53,959 bases of DNA from Planctomycetia bacterium (GCA_005778045.1 SXKQ01000108.1:1-53959); one strand, 5' to 3'. Counted from the first letter of the stretch, positions 32,113-40,158 are shown. Numbers and translations: made by a program. Notes: generated by a model from the sequence alone, not told the origin.

Positions 32113-33291
32113 TTGAAGCTCCTGCACACGCTCCTCGCTGCGCTGCTCGCCCTGCCGGCCCTCGCGCACTCCCAAGACAACGCGCCGAAGATGCCCGCGG
32201 ACACGGAGATCGTGTCGCTGCCCTCGGGCCTGAAGTACTCGGTACTCAAGAAGGGTGACGGCGGCACGAAGGCGATGAAGGGCGACGTCGTGCGCATGCA
32301 CTACACCGGCTGGCTCACGGACGGCACGGTGTTCGACTCGTCGGTCACGCGCGGCGCGCCGTTCGTGTTCGAGCTCGGACGCGGCGAGGTGATCAAAGGC
32401 TGGGACGAGGGCGTGGCCCTGATGGAGAAGGGCGACAAGCTCAAGCTCACGATCCCGGCCGAGCTCGGCTACAGCACGCGCGCCACGGGCAAGATCCCGG
32501 CCAACGCGACGCTGGTGTTCGAGGTCGAGCTGCTCGACGTCGTGTGGCGTTTCGCGCAGGTCAACCCCTCGACGAAAAAGACCACGCCGAGCGGCATCGG
32601 CTACGAAGTGCTCGCGCCGGGCACGGGCGTGACGCCGAACGCGGGCGATCTCGTGCGCTTCCACTTCGCGGTGTGGCGCTCGAGCGGCGAGCTGCTCTCC
32701 TGCGACGACCGCGAGAGCCGTGGTCGCCCGCGCCCCGAGCCGGGTGCCACGGGCACGGTCGGCGAGATGCCGGCCATGGGCCTGAGCGAGGCGCTCAAGC
32801 TCTGCCCGCTCCATGGCTCCGTGCGTATCGAGCTGCCGGCTTCGGCCTCGTTCCAGCGCCTTCCGCCCAACACCAAGCCCGAGTCGATTATCGTCTGGGA
32901 GGTGAAGCTGCTCGACATCGTCACGGTGCCGACCTTCTCGATGCCAGAGGCCTCGAAGCTCGTGACGCTGCCGAGCGGCCTCGCCTACGAGGTCGTCAAG
33001 CCCGGCGCGGGCAAGACGCCCGGCGCCAGCGACATGGTCACCGTCCACTACGTCGGCTGGCTCACCAATGGCAACCGCTTCGACACGAGCTACTCGACGG
33101 GCCAGCCCGCGAGCTTATCGCTGGGCGGCGTGATCAAGGGTTGGACCGAAGGCGTGCAGCTCATGCAGGAAGGCGCGATCTACAAGTTCGTGATCCCGCC
33201 GGGCCTCGCCTACGGCGAAGCCGGCGCCGGCGCGGACATCCCGCCCAACTCCACGCTCGTGTTCCAGATCGAGCTGCTCTCGACGCCCTGA
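32113..33291 (+). CDS. Exported peptidyl-prolyl isomerase with three FKBP domains
   Basis: Assuming the TTG at 32113, the product begins with a compact signal peptide (MKLLHTLLAALLALPALAHS); ATG 32065 would give a 16-residue longer n-region. Domain 1 (VRMHYTGWLTDGTVFDSS, VIKGWDEGVALMEKGDK, IPANATLVFEVELL) and domain 3 (VTVHYVGWLTNGNRFDTS, VIKGWTEGVQLMQEGAI, IPPNSTLVFQIELL) keep the FKBP active-site Tyr, Asp and Trp. The middle domain retains only the scaffold (LVRFHFAVWRSSGELLSC, IIVWEVKLLDI) and lacks GWxEG, so it is probably non-catalytic. It acts as a periplasmic folding catalyst or chaperone. It sits 65 nt after the symporter. Confidence 0.88.
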   Translation: MKLLHTLLAALLALPALAHSQDNAPKMPADTEIVSLPSGLKYSVLKKGDGGTKAMKGDVVRMHYTGWLTDGTVFDSSVTRGAPFVFELGRGEVIKGWDEGVALMEKGDKLKLTIPAELGYSTRATGKIPANATLVFEVELLDVVWRFAQVNPSTKKTTPSGIGYEVLAPGTGVTPNAGDLVRFHFAVWRSSGELLSCDDRESRGRPRPEPGATGTVGEMPAMGLSEALKLCPLHGSVRIELPASASFQRLPPNTKPESIIVWEVKLLDIVTVPTFSMPEASKLVTLPSGLAYEVVKPGAGKTPGASDMVTVHYVGWLTNGNRFDTSYSTGQPASLSLGGVIKGWTEGVQLMQEGAIYKFVIPPGLAYGEAGAGADIPPNSTLVFQIELLSTP

Positions 33292-33312
33292 CGCGCGGCG
33301 ATCGCGAAAACT

Positions 33313-33353
33313 CCGAGAGCCCGCGCACGGCCTACGCCGGCGCGGGCTCTCGG
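33313..33353. terminator. Bidirectional intrinsic terminator between convergent genes
   Basis: CCGAGAGCCCGCGC (33313-33326) pairs perfectly with GCGCGGGCTCTCGG (33340-33353), a 14-bp stem; the loop can extend the stem by four more pairs past one bulged A. Rightward it is followed by CCTTTCC. Leftward (reverse strand) it is followed by AGTTTTCG, a better U-tract. It lies between the FKBP gene (ends 33291) and the lipoprotein gene (ends 33376) that converge on it. Confidence 0.75.
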
Positions 33354-33375
33354 CCTTTCCGGGACGTCTCGACGC

Positions 33376-33993
33376 CTAGCGCAGGGTCTCGACGTGCGGG
33401 AGGGTGAAGCTCGTGTTGGCGTCGGCCTTGGTCCACAGACCTGCCTTGCCGGCGGCCGCGAAGGTCGTGTCCTCGACGCCGAGCGAGAGCGAGCCGCAGG
33501 TCACGAGGATCTTCGGGCCGCGCATCGTCACGGAGAGGTCGATCCAGCCGCGGGGCAGCTCGCCCGAGATCGAGGCGAGTTGCGCGCGCTTGCTGTTCTG
33601 GACCTTGTAGATGCGCAGGTTGTTCTCGAGCGGGTTCCAGCGCGTGATGTAGTAGTTGGCGGCGTCCTGAGCGCGCCACACCACTCCGCCGCCCTGGTCC
33701 TCCAGACCTGAGTTTGCGCACAGGCCCGTGCGGATGGAGACGTCGGGCCCGAAATCCTCGCCCGACAGCAGCAGGTTGTAGTTGTGGCCCGTGTTGTCGG
33801 TGGCGACGGTCTTGATCCGGCCGTGCTGCGCGTCGAGCGTCGTCGTCCACAAGGCTGGGGTACCGACGCCGTTAGTCTCGGCGGGAGCCCACGCGGCCGC
33901 GGCCTCGCGCGCGGGGGACGCGCCCTCTTCGGTCGCGGTCGAGCTGCAGGCGACGAGCAGGGCGAGGGGCAGGAAGAGAGCGGCGAGCTTCAT
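33376..33993 (-). CDS. Lipoprotein with DUF1080/concanavalin-like domain
   Basis: A 205-residue protein from ATG 33993 with a lipoprotein signal (MKLAALFLPLALLVACSS; the LVAC lipobox predicts lipidation of the Cys). The mature domain resembles the jelly-roll DUF1080/LamG class: GVVWRAQDAANYYITRWNP, NNLRIYKVQNSKRAQLAS, GWIDLSVTMRGPKILV and DTTFAAAGKAGLWTKADA. Such domains bind or hydrolyse glycans, but no catalytic residues can be assigned here. Its ATG overlaps the aspartate kinase stop by 4 nt, so they are co-translated although functionally unrelated at first sight. Confidence 0.82.
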   Translation of the reverse strand: MKLAALFLPLALLVACSSTATEEGASPAREAAAAWAPAETNGVGTPALWTTTLDAQHGRIKTVATDNTGHNYNLLLSGEDFGPDVSIRTGLCANSGLEDQGGGVVWRAQDAANYYITRWNPLENNLRIYKVQNSKRAQLASISGELPRGWIDLSVTMRGPKILVTCGSLSLGVEDTTFAAAGKAGLWTKADANTSFTLPHVETLR

Positions 33994-35312
33994 CGGGCGG
34001 GCTCCGGAGGGACGGTGACTTCGAACGCGGCAGCGTGCAGAGCGCGTGCAGCTAGCGCGAGCTGGGCCGCGGGTACCAAGTGTACGCGCGTCACGAGCGG
34101 ACCATCGTTCCAGCACGCGCGGATGTCGATGCCGGCCGCGTGCAGCGCGGCGTCGAGCACTGGCGCTCCGCTGCCGACGGTGGCCACGCTGGCGAGGTCG
34201 CGCTCGATCGAGATCCGGCTGCCGAGCGGCGAGAGCTCGCGGGCCAAGTCCTCGCTCGATGGCGTGACGACGAGCAGCGCGCCATCCGCGGCTCCGAAGT
34301 GCAAGGGCTCGAGGCCAAGGCGCGCGAGCGCGGCGCTCACACTGGCGCGCACGTCCGCGCTGTCCGGCGCGAGGCGCACGAGCAGCACGTCGCGACGACA
34401 AGCGATTCCGACGGCTTCGGCGCCGCTGCCTTCGCGCGAGACGAGCGTGCCCGGGTCGGATGGGTTGCGCGCGCACAGCACGCGCCCCGGGACTCCTGCA
34501 CGAGCGAGCGGCTGCACGGACTCGGAGTGCAACACCCCCGCGCCATGGCGCGTGAGCTCGCCCGCCTCCTCGTACGACAGCGCGCGCAGCGTGCGCGCGT
34601 TCGGCACGAGCTTCGGGTCGGCGGTCATCACGCCGCCGACTTCCTTCCAGAAGCAGACCTCGCGCGCTCCGATCGCCTCGCCGATCAGCGAGGCCGAGAG
34701 GTCCGATCCATTGCGGCCGAGCGTCGTCAGGCGACCCTGCGCGTCGGCGGCAAGAAAGCCCGTGATCACGGGGATGCCGTCGAAGCGCACCAGTGCGCTG
34801 CGCACGCGCTCGGCGCTCTGCGCGAGCACCTTGGCGCGGCCGTGGTTTGAGTCGCTCTGCAGGCCGAGATCGTAGGCGTCGATCGGCACGGCGCGCAGGC
34901 CGCGTGCGCTCAAGTGAGCGGCGACGATGCGCGCGCTGACGCGCTCGCCAAACGAGAGCACGTGGTCGCGCTCGTGCGCGGCGAGCGCCCCGCGCGAGCG
35001 AATCGCACTAAGGACCGTCGCGAGCTCGGCAAAGTGCCGGTTGAGCATCTCGGGGTCGAGCTCGAGCTGCGCAAGCAGGCTGCGGTGGCGCACGCGCACG
35101 GGCCCGAGCTCGTCGCGCCCCGCAGCCGCGGCATGCGCGACACGGTCGAGGGCGGACGTGACGCCCTCGACGGCGCTGACCACCGCAACAGGGCAGTCGG
35201 CCACGCGCTCGGCGAGCAACGCCCCTACGCGCCGCACGGCCGGACCGTCGGCCAGAGACGCTCCACCTAACTTGTGGACGGGACGCGGGGCGGGGCGGGG
35301 CAGCAGGGACAT
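33990..35312 (-). CDS. Aspartate kinase
   Basis: Phosphorylates aspartate, the first step to Lys, Thr and Met. The 440-residue product starts MSLLPRPAPRPVHKLGGASL, in which HKLGGASL replaces the usual KFGGTS motif but keeps the nucleotide-binding Lys and Gly-Gly. FGERVSARIVAAHL, VPIDAYDLGLQSDSNHGRA, VITGFLAADAQGRLTTLGRN-GSD and CFWKEVGGVMTADPKLVP are the substrate and ATP motifs. The C-terminal ~140 residues hold two ACT-like folds for feedback control (DVLLVRLAPDSADVRAS; SIERDLASVATVG). The branch resembles the kinase half of bifunctional ThrA-type enzymes; no fused dehydrogenase follows. It is divergent from the LeuA-like gene. Confidence 0.9.
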   Translation of the reverse strand: MSLLPRPAPRPVHKLGGASLADGPAVRRVGALLAERVADCPVAVVSAVEGVTSALDRVAHAAAAGRDELGPVRVRHRSLLAQLELDPEMLNRHFAELATVLSAIRSRGALAAHERDHVLSFGERVSARIVAAHLSARGLRAVPIDAYDLGLQSDSNHGRAKVLAQSAERVRSALVRFDGIPVITGFLAADAQGRLTTLGRNGSDLSASLIGEAIGAREVCFWKEVGGVMTADPKLVPNARTLRALSYEEAGELTRHGAGVLHSESVQPLARAGVPGRVLCARNPSDPGTLVSREGSGAEAVGIACRRDVLLVRLAPDSADVRASVSAALARLGLEPLHFGAADGALLVVTPSSEDLARELSPLGSRISIERDLASVATVGSGAPVLDAALHAAGIDIRACWNDGPLVTRVHLVPAAQLALAARALHAAAFEVTVPPEPAR

Positions 35313-35378
35313 CGGGCGGATTCGGAACGGGCCGGGAGCGCCTATGATAAGGCGCTCTCCACCTAGGATCGCACTCCC

Positions 35379-36602
35379 ATGACCGCCATCGACCGCGAAG
35401 CCCTGATCTACGACTGGAACACCGCCGGACAGGCCCCGAAGAAGCCCGCTGGCGCGATCCAGTTCGATGACGAGACCCTGCGCGACGGCCTGCAGAGCCC
35501 CTCTGCACGCGACCCCGAGCTCGGCGACAAGATCGCGCTCGTGCGGCTGATGGACCAGCTCGGCATCCAGACCGCCAACGTCGGCCTGCCGGGCGCCGGC
35601 GCGCGCGCGAGAGAGCACATCACGGCGCTCGTGCGCGAGATGGCCGGCCTCAAGATCAAGGCTAACGTCGCCTGCCGCACGGTGATCACCGACATCGCGC
35701 CGGTGGTCGACGTCGTGCAGGCCACCGGCCAGCCGGTCGAGGTGTGCGCCTTCATCGGCTCGTCCCCGATCCGCCAGTACGCGGAAAACTGGGAGATGAG
35801 CACGATGCTCAAGCTCTCGAAGGACGCGGTCGAGTTCGCGGTCAAGAACGGCCTCGACTGCATGTTCGTCACCGAGGACACGACGCGCGCGCACCCCGAC
35901 GGCGTGAAGGCGCTCTACACCACCGCGATCGAAGCGGGCGCCAAGCGCGTGTGCGTGTGCGACACCTGCGGCCATGCGACGCCGGACGGCACCGCCAAGC
36001 TGATCCGCTACGTGAAGAGCATCGTGGACGCGACCAATCCCAAGGTCGGCATCGACTGGCACGGCCACCGCGACCGCGGGCTCGGGCTCGCGAACGCCCT
36101 CGCGGCCCTCGAAGCGGGCGCGACGCGCGTGCACGCCACGGCGCTCGGCGTCGGCGAGCGCGCCGGCAACGCCGAGATGGACATGCTGCTCGTGAACCTG
36201 CGCCTGCTCGGCTGGATCGACAACGACCTGTCGGTGCTCGGCGACTACGTGCGCCTCGCGCACAAGGCGATCGGCGTTCCGTTGCCGTCGAACTACTCCG
36301 TGTTCGGTTCGGATGCCTTCGAGACCGGGACCGGCGTGCACGCGGCGGCCGTGATCAAGGCCTTCCGCAAGGGCGACACGTGGCTCGCCAACCGCGTCTA
36401 CTCCGGCGTTCCCGCCGACATGGTCGGGCTCGAGCAGGTGATCAAGGTCGGGCCGATGTCCGGCAAGTCCAACGTGATCTGGTTCCTCGAGAAGCACGGG
36501 GTGCAGCCGACGGACAAGGCGGTCGACGCGGTGCTCACGCTCGCCAAGACCACGCCGCGCCTGCTCGAGAAGCACGAGATCCTCGCCGCCGCCCGCGGCT
36601 AG
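35379..36602 (+). CDS. LeuA/homocitrate-synthase-like acyl-CoA condensing enzyme
   Basis: A 407-residue DRE-TIM metallolyase. The signature FDDETLRDGLQSPSA supplies the catalytic Arg and metal Asp; VTEDTTRAHPDG and CDTCGHATPDG follow. The HxH metal ligands are in GIDWHGHRDRGLGLANALAA, and ALGVGERAGNAEMDMLLVNL is the LeuA/homocitrate-synthase loop. It lacks the C-terminal LeuA dimer/feedback domain, so it is a short, perhaps unregulated form. It condenses acetyl-CoA with a 2-oxo acid; 2-isopropylmalate, homocitrate and citramalate are all possible products. It is 18 nt upstream of the candidate selenoprotein, probably one transcript. Confidence 0.85.
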   Translation: MTAIDREALIYDWNTAGQAPKKPAGAIQFDDETLRDGLQSPSARDPELGDKIALVRLMDQLGIQTANVGLPGAGARAREHITALVREMAGLKIKANVACRTVITDIAPVVDVVQATGQPVEVCAFIGSSPIRQYAENWEMSTMLKLSKDAVEFAVKNGLDCMFVTEDTTRAHPDGVKALYTTAIEAGAKRVCVCDTCGHATPDGTAKLIRYVKSIVDATNPKVGIDWHGHRDRGLGLANALAALEAGATRVHATALGVGERAGNAEMDMLLVNLRLLGWIDNDLSVLGDYVRLAHKAIGVPLPSNYSVFGSDAFETGTGVHAAAVIKAFRKGDTWLANRVYSGVPADMVGLEQVIKVGPMSGKSNVIWFLEKHGVQPTDKAVDAVLTLAKTTPRLLEKHEILAAARG

Positions 36603-36620
36603 ACGCGAGGAGCGCGCCCC

Positions 36621-36971
36621 ATGGACCACGCACCCGATCACGCGATCGTCGCCCAGGGCGACATGGCGCTCCTGCGCGACGTGCAGGCCTACCTGCGCCA
36701 CCGCGGCGTCGAGGCCCAGATGGTCTCGCCACCGGGCGGCTGCGGCACAGGGTGAGGGACCAAGCTTTGGCTCGCGGTCGCGAGCCAGGATGCGGCGGTG
36801 GCGGCCCAGCTCGTGCACGAGCACTGGGGCTCGGACGTCGACCCCGACGCGCTCGCGCGCGCGAGCGGCGCGATCAACCTCGACGCCGACGAGGCCAACT
36901 GCCCGGCCTGTGGGGCGGCGTTCAAGACGACGGCGCGGCGCTGCCCTGACTGCGGACTGCGCTTCGGCTAA
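36621..36971 (+). CDS. Candidate selenoprotein: DUF2007-like domain plus zinc ribbon, in-frame TGA at codon 45
   Basis: ATG 36621 is preceded by GAGGAG (36607-36612) at 8-nt spacing. The frame has 117 codons to TAA (36969-36971), interrupted only by TGA at 36753-36755. Before it: MALLRDVQAYLRHRGVEAQM then PPGGCGTG; after it: GTKLWLAVASQDAAVAAQLV and a C-terminal zinc ribbon CPACGAAFKTTARRCPDCG (C94, C97, C108, C111). Both halves have the same coding character, and together they resemble the ~70-residue 'putative signal transducing' DUF2007 fold fused to a zinc ribbon. The TGA lies in C41-x3-U45, a likely redox pair. A hairpin with a GGUC loop follows at SECIS distance. Alternatives are a nonsense mutation or sequencing error. 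It lies 18 nt after the LeuA-like gene and converges on the outer-membrane gene with 4 nt between. Confidence 0.72.
36753..36787 (+). promoter_or_regulatory. Candidate bacterial SECIS element (UGA plus downstream hairpin)
   Basis: The UGA (36753-36755) is followed by 12 nt, then UGGCUCGC (36768-36775), loop GGUC (36776-36779) and GCGAGCCA (36780-36787). The stem is a perfect 8-bp pairing. In the E. coli fdhF SECIS the apical stem begins about 11 nt after UGA and the loop is GGUC, with the loop G and U contacting SelB. Unlike fdhF, no bulged U interrupts this stem. The element lies wholly in coding sequence and would recruit SelB-Sec-tRNA to decode UGA as selenocysteine. Confidence 0.65.
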
Positions 36972-36975
36972 CCGC

Positions 36976-37977
36976 TCACACGCTGAGTTGCAGCGCGAGG
37001 GCGATGAACGGAGCCGGGTCGGCCTCCGCCTCGCTCACCTTCGTGCCGACGGCGTCGAGCGTCGAGAGCTCGCGCCACACGTTCAGTCCACCGAACAAGT
37101 CGAGCTTGAAGCCGCTCTCGGAGCGGTGCGTGACGCCGGCGCCGGCGCGGATTTCCTCGTCGCGGAACACGCCGCTGGACAGCGGGTTGTTGTCGTTGAG
37201 GCGGAACTGGCGCAGCTGGTACTCGGCGCGCGCGAACAGGCTCCATGCTGGATCGAGCGCGTAGCGCGCCTCGAAGCTCGTGCCCTTGGCCTCGAACGTC
37301 AGCGCCTCGCTCGCGCGCCACTTCAGGCCGAGGAACGGCCAGATCCACGGGTCATCTTCGAGCCGCGAGAGCATGGCGAGGCCGACGTCGACCTCGAGCC
37401 GCTCGCTCGCGATGTAGTGCACGCCGCCGACGCCGCCGGCGACCAGAGCGTCGCGCGGGCTGGCCTCATCCTCGCCGCCGAGGGTGAACTCGAAGCCGCC
37501 GAACCAGCCCAAGCCGAGCTGCTGGGGCGTGCGCACGATGCCGGACAAGGACGCACGGTAGAGGTCGTTGAAGGGCTCGCTCGCGCCCGGGACGAGATTG
37601 GGACCGCCACCGAAGCTGTAGAAGTGGGCCTCGGTCGAGAGCGAGAAGGCCGCGAGGCGCTCCTCGTCGAGCTCGGTCCCGAAGATCACCTGCCATCCGC
37701 CGCGCTGGTGGGAGACATCGCCACCGCCTTCGAGGCCCGCGGTGCCCGCGGCGTCGAGGTAGCCCCGGGCTTCGAGGAAGCTGGTCGGGCGAGGCGCCTC
37801 GGCGGCACGCTCGAGGTCGTCCATGTAGCTGGACAGCGAAGGAATCGGCCGAGGGGCTGCCGACCACTCGAGGGCCTCGGGTACCGAGGGGAGGGGCCGG
37901 AAAGCGTTCTGAGCAGGCGCCGAGGAAGCGAGCAGGAAGCTCGCAACGAGGGCGGCGCGGGTGCGTCGGGAGAGCAT
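36976..37977 (-). CDS. Outer-membrane beta-barrel-like protein
   Basis: A 333-residue protein from ATG 37977 with a signal peptide (MLSRRTRAALVASFLLASSA then PAQ). After a disordered ~60-residue stretch come many alternating amphipathic strands: GWQVIFGTELDEERLAAFSL, FGGFEFTLGG-like turns, ERLEVDVGLAMLSRL, ASEALTFEAKGTSFEARYAL, WSLFARAEYQLRQFRLND and PAPFIALALQLSV, which ends in a hydrophobic residue as barrel strands do. The pattern matches DUF6268-type outer-membrane proteins that resemble porin-like or OMP85-independent barrels. Transport substrate unknown. It converges on the candidate selenoprotein. Confidence 0.72.
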   Translation of the reverse strand: MLSRRTRAALVASFLLASSAPAQNAFRPLPSVPEALEWSAAPRPIPSLSSYMDDLERAAEAPRPTSFLEARGYLDAAGTAGLEGGGDVSHQRGGWQVIFGTELDEERLAAFSLSTEAHFYSFGGGPNLVPGASEPFNDLYRASLSGIVRTPQQLGLGWFGGFEFTLGGEDEASPRDALVAGGVGGVHYIASERLEVDVGLAMLSRLEDDPWIWPFLGLKWRASEALTFEAKGTSFEARYALDPAWSLFARAEYQLRQFRLNDNNPLSSGVFRDEEIRAGAGVTHRSESGFKLDLFGGLNVWRELSTLDAVGTKVSEAEADPAPFIALALQLSV

Positions 37978-38177
37978 CGGGGCGCGGTGGTTCGGGGTGC
38001 GGCGAACGCGCGCTCGGGGGCGGAAGTGCCCGAGCCCATGACTCGCCGCCGAACCGTACCCCGACTTGACGGCGCGCGCGGAGCGACCGGAAGATCGATG
38101 GCTGGACGCGCTTTCGGGAAGGAAAGACCTTCCGACCGGGAGCCCTGAACCGGCTCGACCAGAGGGGCGCGGCAGCT

Positions 38178-38405
38178 CTAGCGGCCGGGAAGCCGACCGG
38201 GCAGGTTGGACGAGGTCGGCGGGGTGATGGCGCGAGCGTTGTGGTGCACGCAAGTCGGGCATTTGTGGAAATGCTCCCGCTGGCGCTTCTGGCACTCGGA
38301 GGTGTGGATGGTCGCCGCGATCAAGGCCAGCAACCCATCGGCCCGGGTGGGGCAGATGCGCTGGTCTGGGCCCAAGCTCCGGCCGTCCTGCTGGGGGTCG
38401 CTCAT
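38178..38405 (-). CDS. Small Cys/His-rich hypothetical protein
   Basis: The 476-nt interval between the outer-membrane gene and the sugar isomerase holds only this 75-residue frame. The central part has a possible metal site: HTSECQKRQREHFHKCPTC then VHHNARA (C-x11-C-x2-C with several His). It lies 48 nt downstream of the isomerase stop on the same strand and could be its last operon member. The flanks (38406-38453 and 37978-38177) show no other feature. No family is recognised, and chance open frames are common at this GC content, so this is a tentative call. Confidence 0.35.
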   Translation of the reverse strand: MSDPQQDGRSLGPDQRICPTRADGLLALIAATIHTSECQKRQREHFHKCPTCVHHNARAITPPTSSNLPGRLPGR

Positions 38406-38453
38406 CGCTGGGCAGCATTGTGACCCCCACGACCGCTGGCCCGCAAGGTCGCT

Positions 38454-39326
38454 TCATTCCGAACGGCCGAGCGCGGCCCGAATGCGGCGCAGGGACTCCT
38501 GGGCAGCCCATGCCCCTCGGTGGCTGTCGCGAGACAGCTCCACGGCCGCCATCCCGTCGTAAGACGTTTCTACCAGTGTGTTTAGAACTTCGGGCAGGTT
38601 CAGCACACCCTCGCCGAACATGCGGTGCTCGTGGCGGCCATCGGCGATGTCATCGAGGTGCACATGCGCGAGGCGAGGGCGCAGGGCGCGGAGCTGCTCC
38701 CCCACGGGAAGGTCGCCCGTGACGAGGCAGTGCCCGACATCGAGGGTCAAGCCGAGATCGTCGCCGTCAGCTCCGAGGCGTTGGCACAGCTCGAGGTAGC
38801 CCACGGGGCGCTCGAGGAACATCCCGGGCTCGGGCTCGAAGGAGACCGTCACCCCACGCTCGCGGCCGTGGTCGAGCACCGCCCGGACGCCGTCGCACAG
38901 GCGCACCCAGAGCTCCTCGGGGGCCGCCGGAGCGCCGCGCTGATCCCCGACCGAGCCACAGGGGGCCGCCCCCGACCAGATCGAGACCAGGCCGGCGTCC
39001 AGCTCGGCCGCGAGGTCGATGCAGCGCTGGAGCATGCGCACCCGGCGCGAGCGGTCGGCGGGGTCAGGTTCCAGCAGGGTCGGCCAGTGCTTGCGCCGGG
39101 GGTCAAGGACGAAGCGCGCCCCCGTCTCGATGGCGAGCTCGAGACCGAGATCCTCGCTCCAGCGGCGCACATCCTCCAGCAGCCGAGGGTTCGGCTCGAG
39201 CGGGTCGAGCTGGCCTACGTCGGGAGTGATCGCCACCCCCTCGTAGCCGAGGTCGGCCAGCATCCGCAGGGCGTCGAGCAGCCGGTGGTGGGCCAGTCCG
39301 TTGGTGTTGTAGGCGAGGCGAAACAC
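38454..39326 (-). CDS. Sugar phosphate isomerase/epimerase-like TIM barrel
   Basis: A 290-residue AP endonuclease-2/xylose-isomerase-like barrel. The GTG start at 39326 gives VFRLAYNTNGLAHHRLLDAL, the expected first strand; the long upstream extension is out of family. Metal-site residues are in LAIETGARFVLDP (Glu), VSFEPEPGMFL (Glu), LTLDVGHCLVTGD (Asp, His), HVHLDDIADGRHEHRMFGEG (His, Asp, His) and GMAAVELSRDSH (Glu). This matches the EboE-like and sugar epimerase group that acts on carbohydrate or cyclitol phosphates. The substrate is unknown. It follows the SDR by 16 nt and is probably in the same operon, so a shared redox-epimerisation pathway is possible. Confidence 0.85.
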   Translation of the reverse strand: MFRLAYNTNGLAHHRLLDALRMLADLGYEGVAITPDVGQLDPLEPNPRLLEDVRRWSEDLGLELAIETGARFVLDPRRKHWPTLLEPDPADRSRRVRMLQRCIDLAAELDAGLVSIWSGAAPCGSVGDQRGAPAAPEELWVRLCDGVRAVLDHGRERGVTVSFEPEPGMFLERPVGYLELCQRLGADGDDLGLTLDVGHCLVTGDLPVGEQLRALRPRLAHVHLDDIADGRHEHRMFGEGVLNLPEVLNTLVETSYDGMAAVELSRDSHRGAWAAQESLRRIRAALGRSE

Positions 39327-39342
39327 GGTGGGCCGTCCTAGC

Positions 39343-40158
39343 TTAGCGCTCTGGCGTGCGCCAGCCGCCGCCCATGCGCCGCACGAGGTAGCGGTCGGAG
39401 AGGCGCGGCGAGAGCAGGCCAACGAGCGACAGCGCGCGCCACTTCCAAGACAGCCAGCGCTCGGGCTCGGGGTGGCGATCGAGGGCGAGGATCTCGTCGG
39501 CAACCCGCTCGGGCCTGTCCGCGGCGCTCACATCGGGACTGGGCAAGCGGCCAGGATTGGGCTGGGCCGCGAAGAAGGCCGTGCGCGTCAAGCCGACGTC
39601 GAGCAGGCAAACCGCGATGCCATCGCTCGCCCACTCGATGCGCAGGCCCTCACCGATCGAGTTGAGCGCCGCCTTGCTCGCCGCGTAGGCGACCTGACCC
39701 GGTATCCCGCGCCGCGCGACGATCGAGGAGACGAGCACCATCGTCGGATCCTCGCCCGCGCGCAGGAGTGGCAGCGACTCGCGCGCGATGTCGAGCACGG
39801 CGGTCACGTTGGTGTCGACGAGCGAGCGCAGCAGCTTGGGGTCATATTCCTCGACGCGCGCAAGGTAGCCGTGGGCGGCGTTCTGGACGACGAGGTCGAG
39901 CGCGCCCAAGCGCTCGCGCACGCTGCGCAGCGCGCTCGCGACCGCAGCGGCGTCGCGCAGGTCACAAGGCACGCAGAGATGGGCCTCGGGATCCACAAGG
40001 CTTGCGCGCACGCGCTCGAGCTCCGCCTCGCGGCGAGCGAGCAAGGCCACTCGATAGCCAGCTTGAGCGAGTCGACGCGCTGTGGCCTCGCCGATTCCCG
40101 ACGATGCTCCCGTGACGAGCGCGCGACGACGACTCGCTCCCTTCGGCTCCGCGTTCAT
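39343..40158 (-). CDS. Short-chain dehydrogenase/reductase
   Basis: A 271-residue Rossmann enzyme. The TGASSGIG cofactor motif is at residues 16-23, with Arg following the second strand (LLARREAEL), typical of NADP(H) preference. LVVQNAAHG replaces the usual NNAG. Catalytic residues are S144/S145 (VLVSSIVARR), Y158 and K162 (YAASK). The C-terminal ~60 residues (LDRHPEPERWLSWKWRALSL then LSPRLSDRYL) form the amphipathic tail seen in SDRs that act on fatty or membrane-associated ketones. The substrate is unknown. It sits between a small membrane protein and the sugar isomerase, all co-directional. Confidence 0.92.
   Translation of the reverse strand: MNAEPKGASRRRALVTGASSGIGEATARRLAQAGYRVALLARREAELERVRASLVDPEAHLCVPCDLRDAAAVASALRSVRERLGALDLVVQNAAHGYLARVEEYDPKLLRSLVDTNVTAVLDIARESLPLLRAGEDPTMVLVSSIVARRGIPGQVAYAASKAALNSIGEGLRIEWASDGIAVCLLDVGLTRTAFFAAQPNPGRLPSPDVSAADRPERVADEILALDRHPEPERWLSWKWRALSLVGLLSPRLSDRYLVRRMGGGWRTPER

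Noticed and set aside
35313..36824. Leftward 504-codon extension of aspartate kinase
   Set aside because: It is antisense to the well-supported LeuA-like gene, and kinase homology begins at 35312.
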